Positions 8,262 through 17,987 of a stretch of DNA of 30,783 nt are shown here, in pieces. Location: the NCBI GenBank assembly GCA_010030955.1, contig RHBP01000004.1, positions 1 to 30,783 on the forward strand, read 5' to 3'. How positions within the stretch are numbered: position 1 is the stretch's first letter; each line of letters starts with the position of its first letter. Under the pieces are notes generated by a model. That model was not told the origin of the DNA. It did no database searches and was given only the letters and a program-made list of their open reading frames with translations. Made by a program: the position numbers and the translations under genes. Source of the DNA: Synechococcaceae bacterium WBB_10_009 (GTDB lineage: Bacteria; Cyanobacteriota; Cyanobacteriia; PCC-6307; Cyanobiaceae).

Positions 8262-9429
8262 CCCAAAGGGCGCAACCGTTCTGTCGCCATCTCCGCATTC
8301 AGCTGCGCTTCACGCTGGGCCATGGCGGCCGCCGAGGCCGCCATCAAGGGGGCCACGGCGGAGCCGGCGCGGTGGGCCTCCAGCCATTGCATCGCCTGGT
8401 TGCCCTGCTCCAACACGCCCTGCAGGGGGGCCAGCCAGGGCCCCAGACCACAGGCCCGGGCCAGGGGATCCAGCTCCGCAAGCGCCTCGGCCATCCAGGC
8501 CCGGGCGGTGATGGTGCCGCCGCTGCGCCAATGCCGCAGGGGGGCCTCCAGGCTGCTGCGGGCGGCGGCGCGGTCGTTGGCATCGGCCAGCTCCGCCAGG
8601 GCCTGGGCATCCAGGCGGCTGGCCCGCAGGGGGTCATGGCGCTGGGGATCGAGCAGCAGCTGCTGGATCCGCAGCTCGGCGAAGGCGGTGACCGCCAACA
8701 GCACCAGCGGGTCGGCGATCAGATCACAGATGCGGATCTCCAGGCGGTTGAGGTCGTGGGGCCGGTTGTCGCCGTTGGGGCGCACGGAGGTCCACAGGTG
8801 GCGCACGTTCTGCATGGTGCCCAGCTGCAGCTGCTGCTCCATCCAGGCGATGTAGTGGCCGTGGCCCTCAAACAACGGCACCTGGGGCGGGGTGAGCGGG
8901 AACTGCAGCCAGCGCTGGGAGTGGGCGCCGGTGCTGCGGCCATCGAGGAAGGGGGAGCTGGCGCTGAGGGCCAACAGCAGGGCCGCCTCGCAGCGCACCA
9001 GACGGCAGGCGGCAAACAGGGCCTCCATGTCGGTGAGGCCCAGGTTGATGTGCACGCTGGCGGTCACCACCCGGGTGCCGTAGGTGGCCTCGATGTAGCC
9101 GTGGTAGGGGTTGGTGGGATCGGAGCGCTCAAAGCGGCGGCTGTCGCCGGTGCTCAGGGTGCTGCCCGGCAGCAGGGTGAGGCCGCGCTCAGCCAGCCAG
9201 GGCCGCAGCCGGCGCCGCGGTTCCAGCAGCAGCTCCAGCTGCCGTGCGTAGCTGGCATCCGGCGGCGTGATGTATTCGAGGTTGCGGCAGTCGGGTTCGG
9301 TCACAAAGCCGCTCAGGGCCGCGGCCACCTCAGCGGAGCAGCCCACCACCGTGCCGTCGGGCCGGCCGGTGTAGAGCTCCACCTCAAAGCCCTTCAGCAG
9401 CAACGGCGGAGCCGTGGGTGGCATCGCGC

Positions 9430-9433
<4 letters not shown>
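8258..9433 (-). CDS. gshA: Glutamate-cysteine ligase, cyanobacterial type
   Basis: GshA joins glutamate to cysteine, the first and rate-setting step of glutathione synthesis. The 391-residue protein matches the cyanobacterial gamma-glutamylcysteine synthetase family: LLKGFEVELYTGR at the start, then RNLEYITPPD, STGDSRRFERSDPTNPYHGYIEATYGT in overlapping pieces, ASVHINLGL and LNRLEIRICDLIADP. The ATG at 9433 overlaps the trpE stop by 4 nt (ATGA). A second ATG three codons later is possible. The gene overlaps ppc by 4 nt at its own end. No gshB is present here. Confidence 0.94.
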
Positions 9434-10962
<1,529 letters not shown>

Positions 10963-10981
10963 CACAGCGGCAGGCGGGCAC

Positions 10982-11004
10982 AAAAAACGGGGCGCCTGGC
11001 CCCG
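10982..11004 (-). terminator. Rho-independent terminator of psaD
   Basis: The stem CGGGGC/GCCCCG pairs 10988-10993 with 10999-11004 around a 5-nt loop. On the minus strand it is followed by six T residues (10987 down to 10982). It lies about 33 bp after the psaD stop and 20 bp before the trpE ATG, so it separates the highly expressed photosystem gene from the biosynthetic block. Confidence 0.82.
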
Positions 11005-11037
11005 CCTTTATAGAGGTTGGCTGAACCGAGGCCGGAA

Positions 11038-11472
11038 TCAGGCGTCGAAGGTGTTCTTGCCGGTGAACTTGATCGAGGCGGGATTGCCGTTCTGACCGAT
11101 GCGGCGGGCGTTGTGGCCCACCATCTGGCGACCCTCGTTCACCTTCTCGGGGAACACGCCGTCTTTGGGGTGCAGGAACTCGGTGTCGCCGCCGGGGAAG
11201 ATCCGGTAGATCTTGTAGTCCTCGATGCGGGGCTTGAACTTGGTGCGCAACTGGGTGCCGAGGGCCAGGCACTGCTCCTTGCGGGCGAAGTACATCAGGT
11301 TCTCGCCCTCATTCATGTGGGCGGCACCGCCGGTGGGCAGCTCGAAGGGCTGCTCCTTGGCGCTGGTCCAGGTGATCGCGTACTTCTCCTCGGTTTCAGC
11401 GGCGTTGAGCAACCCGCCCGTGCTGCCGATGTACTTCGGAAGTTGACCGCTCAGTTGACCGCTCGTTGCCAT
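11038..11472 (-). CDS. psaD: Photosystem I reaction center subunit II (PsaD)
   Basis: PsaD is the stromal-side subunit of photosystem I that docks ferredoxin and stabilises PsaC. The 144-residue length is typical. Recognisable segments include QLPKYIGSTGGLL, YAITWTSAKEQPFELPTGG, NLMYFARKEQCLALGTQLR, YRIFPGGDTEFLHPKDGVFPE in part, and the C-terminal SIKFTGKNTFD. It has no membrane segment, as expected for an extrinsic subunit. The start is the ATG at 11472. The 112-bp upstream gap contains a 12-bp motif shared with the rod-linker gene, and a terminator follows at 10982-11004. It is probably transcribed alone. Confidence 0.98.
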   Translation of the reverse strand: MATSGQLSGQLPKYIGSTGGLLNAAETEEKYAITWTSAKEQPFELPTGGAAHMNEGENLMYFARKEQCLALGTQLRTKFKPRIEDYKIYRIFPGGDTEFLHPKDGVFPEKVNEGRQMVGHNARRIGQNGNPASIKFTGKNTFDA

Positions 11473-11506
11473 GGCTGTTCCGGAGGGGAGTCGGCAGACC
11501 GTTTCG

Positions 11507-11518
11507 CTCGGAAGCTAG
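11507..11518 (-). promoter_or_regulatory. Putative psaD promoter element, shared 12-mer
   Basis: The minus strand reads CTAGCTTCCGAG, 35 nt upstream of the psaD ATG. The same 12 bases occur upstream of the rod-linker gene at 28417-28428. TAGCTT within it fits the loose cyanobacterial -10 pattern TAnnnT. No convincing -35 box lies 16-18 nt further upstream. The role is inferred from position and recurrence only. Confidence 0.4.
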
Positions 11519-11584
11519 CACCGTGTTTTGGGGCCAACAGGCCGCCCCGCCAGGGTCTTCACACCCGTCAACAAACCCCATCCC

Positions 11585-12970
11585 TCAGGCGCCAGCCACC
11601 GGGAAAAACACGGTGAGGGCATTGCCGGAGCGCTCCGCCAGGCGGCCGCCGAGGCTGTGGAACAGGCGCTGGGTGGCCTGACGGCTGAGCTGCAGGCTGC
11701 CGGTGCCGGGGTTCCAGCTCAGCACCGGCCCCACCCGCTCGGCGCCGCCGCCGGGCTGCTCCGCCCCCGGGGCATCGGCGCTGGCGCTGAGCCGCAGCTT
11801 GAGGCGGGCGCCGGCGGGCCGCAGGCTGAGGGCCACCACCGCCCCGGCGGGCAGGCCGCGGCTGAAGCGGTCCACCAGCCCCCCCAGCACGGTTTCCAGG
11901 CGGGCCGGATCGCTGAGCACCGGCGGAAGATCGGCGGCGGCCCGCAGCTCCAGGGCCAGGCTGCGGCGTTGCAGCTGCTGGCGCCACAGGGGCTCCAACC
12001 GCACCAGCAGTTGGGCCAGGTCGGTGCGGGCCAGGTGCTGATCCCCCGTTTCAGCGGGCTGGCGCTGCAGCTCCGCCGCCAGGAAGATCAAGCCGAAACG
12101 GTCGATCTGCTCGCTGCATTCCCCATCGATCTGCTGCAGGCGCTGGCGCACCAGATCGGGCAGATCGCTGCGGCGCAGCAGCGAGCGGATCAGGGTGCGA
12201 ATCGTGGCCAAAGGGGTGCGCACCTCATGGGTGAGGGCCTCGAGCAGTGCCAGCTCACTGCTGGGGGCCGCCGCCGCACTGCGGCCACCGCCGCTGGCCC
12301 GGTGCACCAGGGGCTGCAGGGTGAGGCTGGGGGCCATGGCCGCCAACCGTTCCGCCAACCGCGGCCAAAACTGCGGCACCCGTTGGGGGTCGTTCTGCAG
12401 GGGGCCCAGGGCCTGGATCGCCTGGCGCAACCGCTGGGCCTGGGCGGGGTCGGTGCGCTGCAGGCGCTCATCCAGCCGCGTCAACGCCGCCGAGAGCGCC
12501 GCCGGCTCAAATTGCACCACCAGCCTCCGGGCCCGGTCGTCGCCCACCAGGGCCATGGCCACCTGCAGCCGCGGCGTGATCAGCACCAGCAGCGGGTCGG
12601 TGCCATCGGCCTCCTCCAGCGGCAGCCGCTCGAAGCCGCCGCCCGCGGTGGCGGCGGCCGCGGCCACGCCGGTGGCCGGCAGCAGCGGCGCACTGGCCTG
12701 CAGCAGATCGCCGAGTTCGGAGGGGGCCCACACCCAGCCCTGCAGCTGCTGCAGCAGGGCTGGTTCGTAGAGGGCCGGCAGGGGGGCCGCCAGCCACACC
12801 CCCGGCTGGGGCCCCAGGGGCATCAGGAAATCCTCCTGCAGCGTGGCGAGCGCCGCCCACCACTGCCGCCGCACGCTGTCTTCATCGCCGCGGCCCGGGC
12901 CTTCGCCGTGGGCCAGGTCGCGGCGCAGGGCCGCCAGGCATCCGGCGCGGGGGGGGGCCGGATCCGCCAT
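11585..12970 (-). CDS. Two-component sensor histidine kinase with degenerate ATPase domain
   Basis: The 461-residue protein has a phosphoacceptor H-box, ALTHEVRTPLATI, with the His at residue 248. The 240 residues before it show no signal peptide or membrane helix; LLVLITPRLQVAMALVGD and VVQFEP suggest a GAF-like fold, which is tentative. The region after the H-box should be the HATPase domain. DPARLETVLGGLVDRF occupies the N-box position without the usual asparagines. No DxGxG G1 motif is visible. A weak G2 remnant, NPGTGSLQLS, remains. ATP binding is therefore doubtful, although the phosphoacceptor site looks intact. Its ATG overlaps the rodA stop by one base (TGATG). No response regulator is nearby. 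Confidence 0.8.
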   Translation of the reverse strand: MADPAPPRAGCLAALRRDLAHGEGPGRGDEDSVRRQWWAALATLQEDFLMPLGPQPGVWLAAPLPALYEPALLQQLQGWVWAPSELGDLLQASAPLLPATGVAAAAATAGGGFERLPLEEADGTDPLLVLITPRLQVAMALVGDDRARRLVVQFEPAALSAALTRLDERLQRTDPAQAQRLRQAIQALGPLQNDPQRVPQFWPRLAERLAAMAPSLTLQPLVHRASGGGRSAAAAPSSELALLEALTHEVRTPLATIRTLIRSLLRRSDLPDLVRQRLQQIDGECSEQIDRFGLIFLAAELQRQPAETGDQHLARTDLAQLLVRLEPLWRQQLQRRSLALELRAAADLPPVLSDPARLETVLGGLVDRFSRGLPAGAVVALSLRPAGARLKLRLSASADAPGAEQPGGGAERVGPVLSWNPGTGSLQLSRQATQRLFHSLGGRLAERSGNALTVFFPVAGA

Positions 12971-14262
12971 CACCAACGGCCCGTGGGGGCGCTGCCGCGC
13001 CGGGCCACCGACGCGCACAGCCCCAGGGCGATGAAGTTCACGAGCATGGCGGAGCGGCCGTAGCTCAGCCAGGGCAGGGGGATGCCGGTGATCGGGCCAA
13101 GGCCGATGGTCATGTTGATGTTCACCACCACCTGGAACATCACCATCGCGCCGATGCCCACCACCACCAGCGACTCCACATCGCTGCGGGCCTTGCCGGC
13201 GATCTGCAGCAGCCGCCAGATCCACACCACAAAACCCACCACCACCAGGGTGGCGCCGAGGAATCCCATTTCCTCGCCCAGGGCGCTGAAGATGAAATCC
13301 GTGTGCTGCTCCGGGATGAAGCGCAGCAGGGTGAGGTGCCCCTGCATCAGCCCCGTGCCAAACCAGCCCCCGGAGCCGATGCCCACCGTGCTCTGCAGCA
13401 GGTGGTAGCCGCCGCCGAGGGGATCTTTGTTGGGGTCGAGGAACAGGGTGAGGCGGTCGCGCTGGTGGGGCTGCAGGAAGTTGTTCCAGAGGAAGGGGGT
13501 GGCCAGGGAGAACAGCAGCTCAACCGCCACCACCGCCAGGGGGGCCAGCCGTTTCCAGGGCAGGCTCCTCCAGGCCAGGTAGGCCATGGCGGGGATCCAA
13601 CCGAGCAACAGCCACGGGAGCACGCCGGCCACGATGGCGCTGATCACCGGCGAGATGAACAGCAGCACCCAGGCGCCGGGCATTCCCGACCAGAACATCA
13701 TCACCAGCAGCACGGCGCCGAACACCAGTGAGCTGCCGAGGTCGGGCTGCACCAGCACCAGCAGCCAGGGCAAACCGATGATCGCCATGGGCCGCAGCAG
13801 ATCCACGGGCCGCTCCACGGGATGGCGCCCCAGCACCCGGGCCAGCAGCAGGATTGCCCCCACCTTGGCGAACTCAGACGGCTGCACATGGAAGCCGCCG
13901 ATGTTGATCCAGCTCTGGGCCCCCAGGGCGCTCACCCCGACCACCCGCACGGCGATCAGGCTGGCCACCATCGCCCCGTAGATCACCCAGGGCCAGCGGG
14001 TGATGCTCTCCACCGGCACCCGGGCCAGCAGCAGAGCGATGCCCATGCCCACCGCGGCGGTGACCCAGTGCTGGTACCAATCGGCGTAGCCGGCCTGGCG
14101 CTGGGTGCTGGCGATCAGGATGCCCGCCACGAAGATCATCCCCAGGGGGATCCACCAGAGCAGCTTGTCGACGCCATCGAACCAGCGGCGCCGGCGGCTG
14201 CGGCCGGCGGCGAAGACGCGGCCGCGGCGGGGGCCGAACAGCGGCAGCCCCAGCTGGGTCAT
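12970..14262 (-). CDS. rodA: Rod shape-determining protein RodA (SEDS glycosyltransferase)
   Basis: RodA is a polytopic membrane peptidoglycan polymerase of the SEDS family that works with a class B PBP in lateral wall growth. The 430-residue protein has about ten hydrophobic segments. Family motifs are present: GAQSWI, QPSEFAKVGAILLLARVLG, QPDLGSSLVFGAVLL, FIPEQHTDFIFSALGEE and GIPLPWLSYG. The ~25 N-terminal residues are basic and cytoplasmic. The ATG at 14262 overlaps the mrp stop by 4 nt (ATGA), and the stop overlaps the kinase start by 1 nt. The partner PBP2 is not in the window. Identification as RodA rather than FtsW rests on overall motif pattern. Confidence 0.93.
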   Translation of the reverse strand: MTQLGLPLFGPRRGRVFAAGRSRRRRWFDGVDKLLWWIPLGMIFVAGILIASTQRQAGYADWYQHWVTAAVGMGIALLLARVPVESITRWPWVIYGAMVASLIAVRVVGVSALGAQSWINIGGFHVQPSEFAKVGAILLLARVLGRHPVERPVDLLRPMAIIGLPWLLVLVQPDLGSSLVFGAVLLVMMFWSGMPGAWVLLFISPVISAIVAGVLPWLLLGWIPAMAYLAWRSLPWKRLAPLAVVAVELLFSLATPFLWNNFLQPHQRDRLTLFLDPNKDPLGGGYHLLQSTVGIGSGGWFGTGLMQGHLTLLRFIPEQHTDFIFSALGEEMGFLGATLVVVGFVVWIWRLLQIAGKARSDVESLVVVGIGAMVMFQVVVNINMTIGLGPITGIPLPWLSYGRSAMLVNFIALGLCASVARRGSAPTGRW

Positions 14263-15359
14263 GGCGCCGTCGCCACGGGCAGGCGCTGGGCCAGGTCGCG
14301 GAAGGCGGCGGCCGTGGCGGAGTCGGGCGCACTGAGCACCGCCGGCCGGCCGGCGTCACCGCCCTGCACCACCGCCAGCTCCATGGGCAATTGGGCCAGC
14401 AGCGGCACCTCGCTTTCGCTGGCCAGTTGGCTGCCGCCACCGCGGCCGAACAGCTCGTAGCGCTTGTCGGGGGCGTCGGGCGGGACAAAGGCGCTCATGT
14501 TTTCCACCACCCCCAGCACCGGAACCCCCAGCTGTTGGAACATCGCCAGGCCCCGGCGCGCATCCTGCAGCGACACCATCTGCGGGGTGGTGACGATGAT
14601 CACGCCGGCCATCGGCACCGCCTGGGCCAGGCTGAGCTGGGCATCGCCGGTGCCGGGGGGCAGGTCGACCACGAGCACGTCGCGCTCACCCCACTCCACC
14701 TGATAGAGGAACTGGCGAATGATGCCGTTGAGCATTGGCCCCCGCCAGATCACCGGCTGGTGGGCATCGATCAGCAGCCCCATCGACACCATGGCGATGC
14801 CGCAGCTCTCGATCGGCGTCAGCACCTGCTCGTTGCCGCTGCCGCGCACCTGGGGGGTCTGATCCGCCACCCCGAGCATGGTGGGGGCGTTGGGGCCGTA
14901 GATGTCGGCATCGAGCAGGCCCACCCGCAGGCCACTGGCCGCCAGGGCGCAGGCCAGGTTCACCGCCACGGTGCTCTTGCCCACGCCGCCCTTGCCGCTG
15001 CTCACGGCGATGACCTGTTTCACCCCGGGGATCGGTTGGCGCTCCGGGCCGCCACCGCCATGGCCGGCGGCGCCGATCGGTGCCCCTTGCTGGGGGGCCG
15101 GGGCTGGGGGCGGGGCAATCTCGATCTGCACGTCGTCGATGCCGCCCAGCTGCAGCAGGGCGCCGCGGGCATCGGCGGCAATGCGCTCGCGCTGGGCATT
15201 GGCGTAGCCCGGCAGGGCCAGGCGGAACACCACGCGGTTGTGTTGCACCCGCACCTGCTGGATCCACTGCAGCTCCAGCAGGCTGCGGCCGCTGCCCGCA
15301 TCCCGGAGCGGCTCGAGGGCCGCGATGGCCTCGTGGAGGGCCTGGTCTGCGCTGGCCAT
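14259..15359 (-). CDS. mrp: Mrp/NBP35 family iron-sulfur cluster carrier ATPase
   Basis: Mrp/ApbC proteins are ParA-like ATPases that carry Fe-S clusters to target proteins. From the ATG at 15359 the protein is 366 residues. Residues 1-80 form an MIP18/DUF59-like domain. After an Ala/Pro/Gly linker comes the deviant Walker A SSGKGGVGKSTVAVNLA (GKGGVGKS at 122-129), then DADIYGPNAPTM and VVDLPPGTGDAQLSLAQ. The CxxC pair that binds the bridging cluster in E. coli-type ApbC is missing: GVVENMSAFVPPDAPDKRY stands in its place. I believe this variant is general in cyanobacteria. The gene is divergent from hemF across about 140 bp and overlaps rodA by 4 nt. Confidence 0.92.
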   Translation of the reverse strand: MASADQALHEAIAALEPLRDAGSGRSLLELQWIQQVRVQHNRVVFRLALPGYANAQRERIAADARGALLQLGGIDDVQIEIAPPPAPAPQQGAPIGAAGHGGGGPERQPIPGVKQVIAVSSGKGGVGKSTVAVNLACALAASGLRVGLLDADIYGPNAPTMLGVADQTPQVRGSGNEQVLTPIESCGIAMVSMGLLIDAHQPVIWRGPMLNGIIRQFLYQVEWGERDVLVVDLPPGTGDAQLSLAQAVPMAGVIIVTTPQMVSLQDARRGLAMFQQLGVPVLGVVENMSAFVPPDAPDKRYELFGRGGGSQLASESEVPLLAQLPMELAVVQGGDAGRPAVLSAPDSATAAAFRDLAQRLPVATAP

Positions 15360-15499
15360 CGGGGGGTGCGGCGGTGGCTGGATCCTAAAAGCGTTCTCCC
15401 GGGGCGCCGGGATCACGAACTCTCTCGCCCCCTTGTGCCGAAGCGGCTTGGGCTGAAAAGGTGAGGGGGTTGCCATGGCCCCTGCGGGCCGAACCGCCG

Positions 15500-16603
15500 A
15501 TGTTGAAGGGCCTGCTCTCCCGCACCCAAGCCAAGCTCAGGGGCACCACCCCAGGGGCCAACGGCGCCGCCCCAGCCCTGGAGGCCCCCCCGGCCGATTC
15601 GCGGCAGCGGGCCAAGGCGCTGCTGATGGGCCTGCAGGATTCGATCTGCGCCGGCCTGGAGCAGCTCGACGGCCAGGCCCGCTTTGCCGAGGAGAGCTGG
15701 GAGCGGCCTGAGGGGGGCGGCGGGCGCTCCCGGGTGATGCAGGGCGGCCGGGTGTTTGAGCAGGGGGGCGTGAACTTCTCGGAGGTGGAGGGCTCGGAGC
15801 TGCCCCCCTCGATCCTCAGCCAGCGCCCCGAGGCCAAGGGCCACCGTTGGTTTGCCACCGGCACCTCGATGGTGCTGCACCCCCGCAACCCCTACATCCC
15901 CACCGTTCACCTCAACTACCGCTACTTCGAAGCGGGGCCGGTGTGGTGGTTCGGCGGCGGCGCCGACCTCACCCCCTACTACCCCTTCTTGGAGGACGCC
16001 CAGCACTTCCACCGCACCCTCAAGGGGGCCTGCGACAGCGTGAACCCCGCCCTCTACACGGTGTTCAAGCCCTGGTGCGACGAATACTTCTTCCTCAAGC
16101 ACCGCGGTGAAACCCGCGGCGTGGGGGGCATCTTCTACGACTACCAAGATCCCCGCGGCGTGCTCTACAGGGGCCAGGACCCCAACGGCCCCGCCGCCGC
16201 CGCTGGAGAGCACGTGGGCCCACAGCCCCTGGGCTGGGAGCAGCTGTTTGCGTTGGCGAGCGCCTGTGGCAACGCCTTCCTGCCCAGCTATGTGCCGATC
16301 GCCGAGAAGCGCCAGCACACCCCCTACGGCGAGCGCGAGCGCCAGTTCCAGCTCTACCGCCGCGGCCGCTATGTGGAGTTCAACCTGGTGTTCGACCGCG
16401 GCACCATCTTTGGCCTGCAGACCAACGGCCGCACCGAGTCGATCCTGATGTCGCTGCCGCCGCTGGTGCGGTGGGAATACGGCTACAAACCCGCCGAAGG
16501 CAGCCGCGAAGCCCTGCTCACCGACCTCTTCACCCGCCCCCAGAACTGGCTGGAGGACCGCTCACTGATCGCCCGCTGCGAGCCGCACGGGGCCGTTGGT
16601 TGA
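15500..16603 (+). CDS. hemF: Oxygen-dependent coproporphyrinogen III oxidase
   Basis: HemF decarboxylates two propionate side chains of coproporphyrinogen III using O2, a step shared by heme, chlorophyll and bilin synthesis. From the ATG at 15500 the protein is 367 residues. Signature blocks include VFEQGGVNFSEVEG, GTSMVLHPRNPYIPTVHLNY in part, WWFGGGADLTPYY, HRGETRGVGGIFYDY and GRYVEFNLVFDRGTIFGL. The family residues for substrate binding look intact. A GTG at 15461 would add 13 residues but those are not typical. Its last 42 bp overlap the 3' end of the opposing amidase-like gene. Confidence 0.97.
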   Translation: MLKGLLSRTQAKLRGTTPGANGAAPALEAPPADSRQRAKALLMGLQDSICAGLEQLDGQARFAEESWERPEGGGGRSRVMQGGRVFEQGGVNFSEVEGSELPPSILSQRPEAKGHRWFATGTSMVLHPRNPYIPTVHLNYRYFEAGPVWWFGGGADLTPYYPFLEDAQHFHRTLKGACDSVNPALYTVFKPWCDEYFFLKHRGETRGVGGIFYDYQDPRGVLYRGQDPNGPAAAAGEHVGPQPLGWEQLFALASACGNAFLPSYVPIAEKRQHTPYGERERQFQLYRRGRYVEFNLVFDRGTIFGLQTNGRTESILMSLPPLVRWEYGYKPAEGSREALLTDLFTRPQNWLEDRSLIARCEPHGAVG

Positions 16604-17371
16604 GGCCACACCGGCGGGCTGACGCCCCAGCCCCTGCTCCAGCGCCGCCACCACCCGCTCGGCGATGGCCGTGAGGGCCTGGGGCCGGGAGCGGGGGTTG
16701 CGCAGGGCGGGCTCAAGCGGCGGCTCGAGCTTGCCGATCTCCAGCAGCGTGATGCCCCGGCGCGGCCCCCCCAGGCCACCGCGGAACTGCTGCGGGTAGC
16801 CGCCGAAGGCCCGCGCCAGGCTCTCATCGAGCCGGCTGAAGGGGCGGTGCAGGGCCGGGATCACCCCGGAGCCCACGCCGTCGGGGCCGTAGGCGTCGAA
16901 GTGAATTTCCAGGGCGTAGCCCCCAGCGGCGGCATGGGCCTTGCCCACACTCCAGTTGGTGCGGGGATCGTCGCCGTTGTGGATGGTGCGCTGGGGCGGA
17001 TCGTAAAAGCGGATGTTCAGGCCCCGCTGCAGGCCCAGGGCCACCACCCGGCGGGCCACCGCGAGGTTCCAATAGAGCTCATCGCGCATGCCCGGCTGCA
17101 TGGGCCGGGCGCCGTGGAGGTCCACCGCAGCACCCCCGGTGCCGGCGCCAGCGATCCCTTGGGAATCGGCGTGGCCCGCCATCACCAGGATCGGCACATC
17201 CGCCGGCTCCGGGCGCTGGCCCACCCAATCGCGGCTGAGGCGGCTGCGCACGCCGGTGAGGGGGTCGCGGTTGCCGGGGGCCGGCGCCTGGGCCTCAGCC
17301 GCCAGCCCCAGGCACAGCAGCGCCAGGGCGGTGAACAGGGCACCGCGGCGGACCCCAGGGGCTCGGGCCAT
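16562..17371 (-). CDS. Probable secreted N-acetylmuramoyl-L-alanine amidase-like protein
   Basis: The 269-residue protein starts with a signal peptide, MARAPGVRRGALFTALALL then CLGLAAEAQA. The mature part resembles zinc amidases of the Amidase_3 fold. ILVMAGHADSQG supplies a GH ligand, ALEIHFDAYG is like the SIHxNA block, and GITLLEIGKLEPP matches the catalytic-glutamate strand. Such enzymes remove stem peptides from peptidoglycan in the periplasm. The match is by motif order only and the domain is divergent, so another alpha/beta hydrolase is possible. It follows the CCB2/4-like gene by 34 nt on the same strand. Its 3' end overlaps hemF convergently by 42 bp. Confidence 0.62.
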   Translation of the reverse strand: MARAPGVRRGALFTALALLCLGLAAEAQAPAPGNRDPLTGVRSRLSRDWVGQRPEPADVPILVMAGHADSQGIAGAGTGGAAVDLHGARPMQPGMRDELYWNLAVARRVVALGLQRGLNIRFYDPPQRTIHNGDDPRTNWSVGKAHAAAGGYALEIHFDAYGPDGVGSGVIPALHRPFSRLDESLARAFGGYPQQFRGGLGGPRRGITLLEIGKLEPPLEPALRNPRSRPQALTAIAERVVAALEQGLGRQPAGVASTNGPVRLAAGDQ

Positions 17372-17405
17372 CGAAGCGGCGGCAACGGGCAGACGCCACT
17401 TTGGC

Positions 17406-17987
17406 TCAGATCGGCGATTGCAGCAGCTCGCCATCGCTGAACAGCCCCAGGCTGGGGCCCAGCTCCAGCTCCAGGGCAATCAGCTCATCGCGGTGGGCCC
17501 GCAGCTGCAGGGCACTGCCGGTGGCCTCGTCGTGGCTGATCAAGCGCAGCTCCACGGTTTCCGGCCGGGCGGCGCGGCGCCGGTAGATCCAGCCCGCCAT
17601 GGGGCCGAGCCCCACCAGCAGCAGGGGCCACCAGCCCAGCACCGGCACCACCTGGCGCAGCACCAGGCCCAGGCAACCGGCACCCACGCCCCCCAGCAGC
17701 GACAACAGCACCGCCAGCGGGGCCGACGCCTCCACCTGGCCGCTGAAGGTGAGCAGGCGGCGGTCGGGGTTGCTGCCCTCGGGCCGCCAGCCCCGCTGCT
17801 GCAGCCACTCGGTGAGGGCCGGCAGCACCACCAGGGGCGGTTTGGAGGAGCGCACCTCCACCACGGTGGTGCGGTCTTTGCTAGCAGCCCGCAGGAAGAA
17901 CACCAGACCGATGGCCAGCAGCAGCGTGAGCAACAGGGTGGAACCCAGGGCCGGTGGCATGACATCCGCTGCGGAGCTCGTGCTCAT
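17406..17987 (-). CDS. Cofactor assembly of complex C subunit B (CCB2/CCB4 family)
   Basis: The 193-residue protein matches the CCB2/CCB4 family, which attaches heme c(i) covalently to cytochrome b6 in the b6f complex. A membrane helix at about residues 13-32 (ALGSTLLLTLLLAIGLVFFL) is followed by a soluble segment, LVVLPALTEWLQQRGW. A hydrophobic hairpin lies near 90-130, and the C-terminal half holds ELRLISHDEATGSALQLRAH. The ATG at 17987 is 107 nt inside the upstream PadR-like frame. The ATG at 17960 (residue 10) is an alternative that keeps the helix. AGGAG sits only one base before the first ATG, which is too close for normal use. The thylakoid location is inferred from the family. Confidence 0.75.
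   Translation of the reverse strand: MSTSSAADVMPPALGSTLLLTLLLAIGLVFFLRAASKDRTTVVEVRSSKPPLVVLPALTEWLQQRGWRPEGSNPDRRLLTFSGQVEASAPLAVLLSLLGGVGAGCLGLVLRQVVPVLGWWPLLLVGLGPMAGWIYRRRAARPETVELRLISHDEATGSALQLRAHRDELIALELELGPSLGLFSDGELLQSPI

Noticed and set aside
6540..8855. 771-aa plus-strand ORF opposite ppc and gshA
   Set aside because: It spans two well-identified minus-strand genes and their junction. The open frame follows from high GC at third positions; no domain is recognisable.
14259..15359. Missing CxxC in Mrp as a sign of lost function
   Set aside because: Walker A and all ATPase blocks are intact, and I believe cyanobacterial Mrp proteins generally have the PPDxPxxxY variant here, so it is likely a lineage feature.
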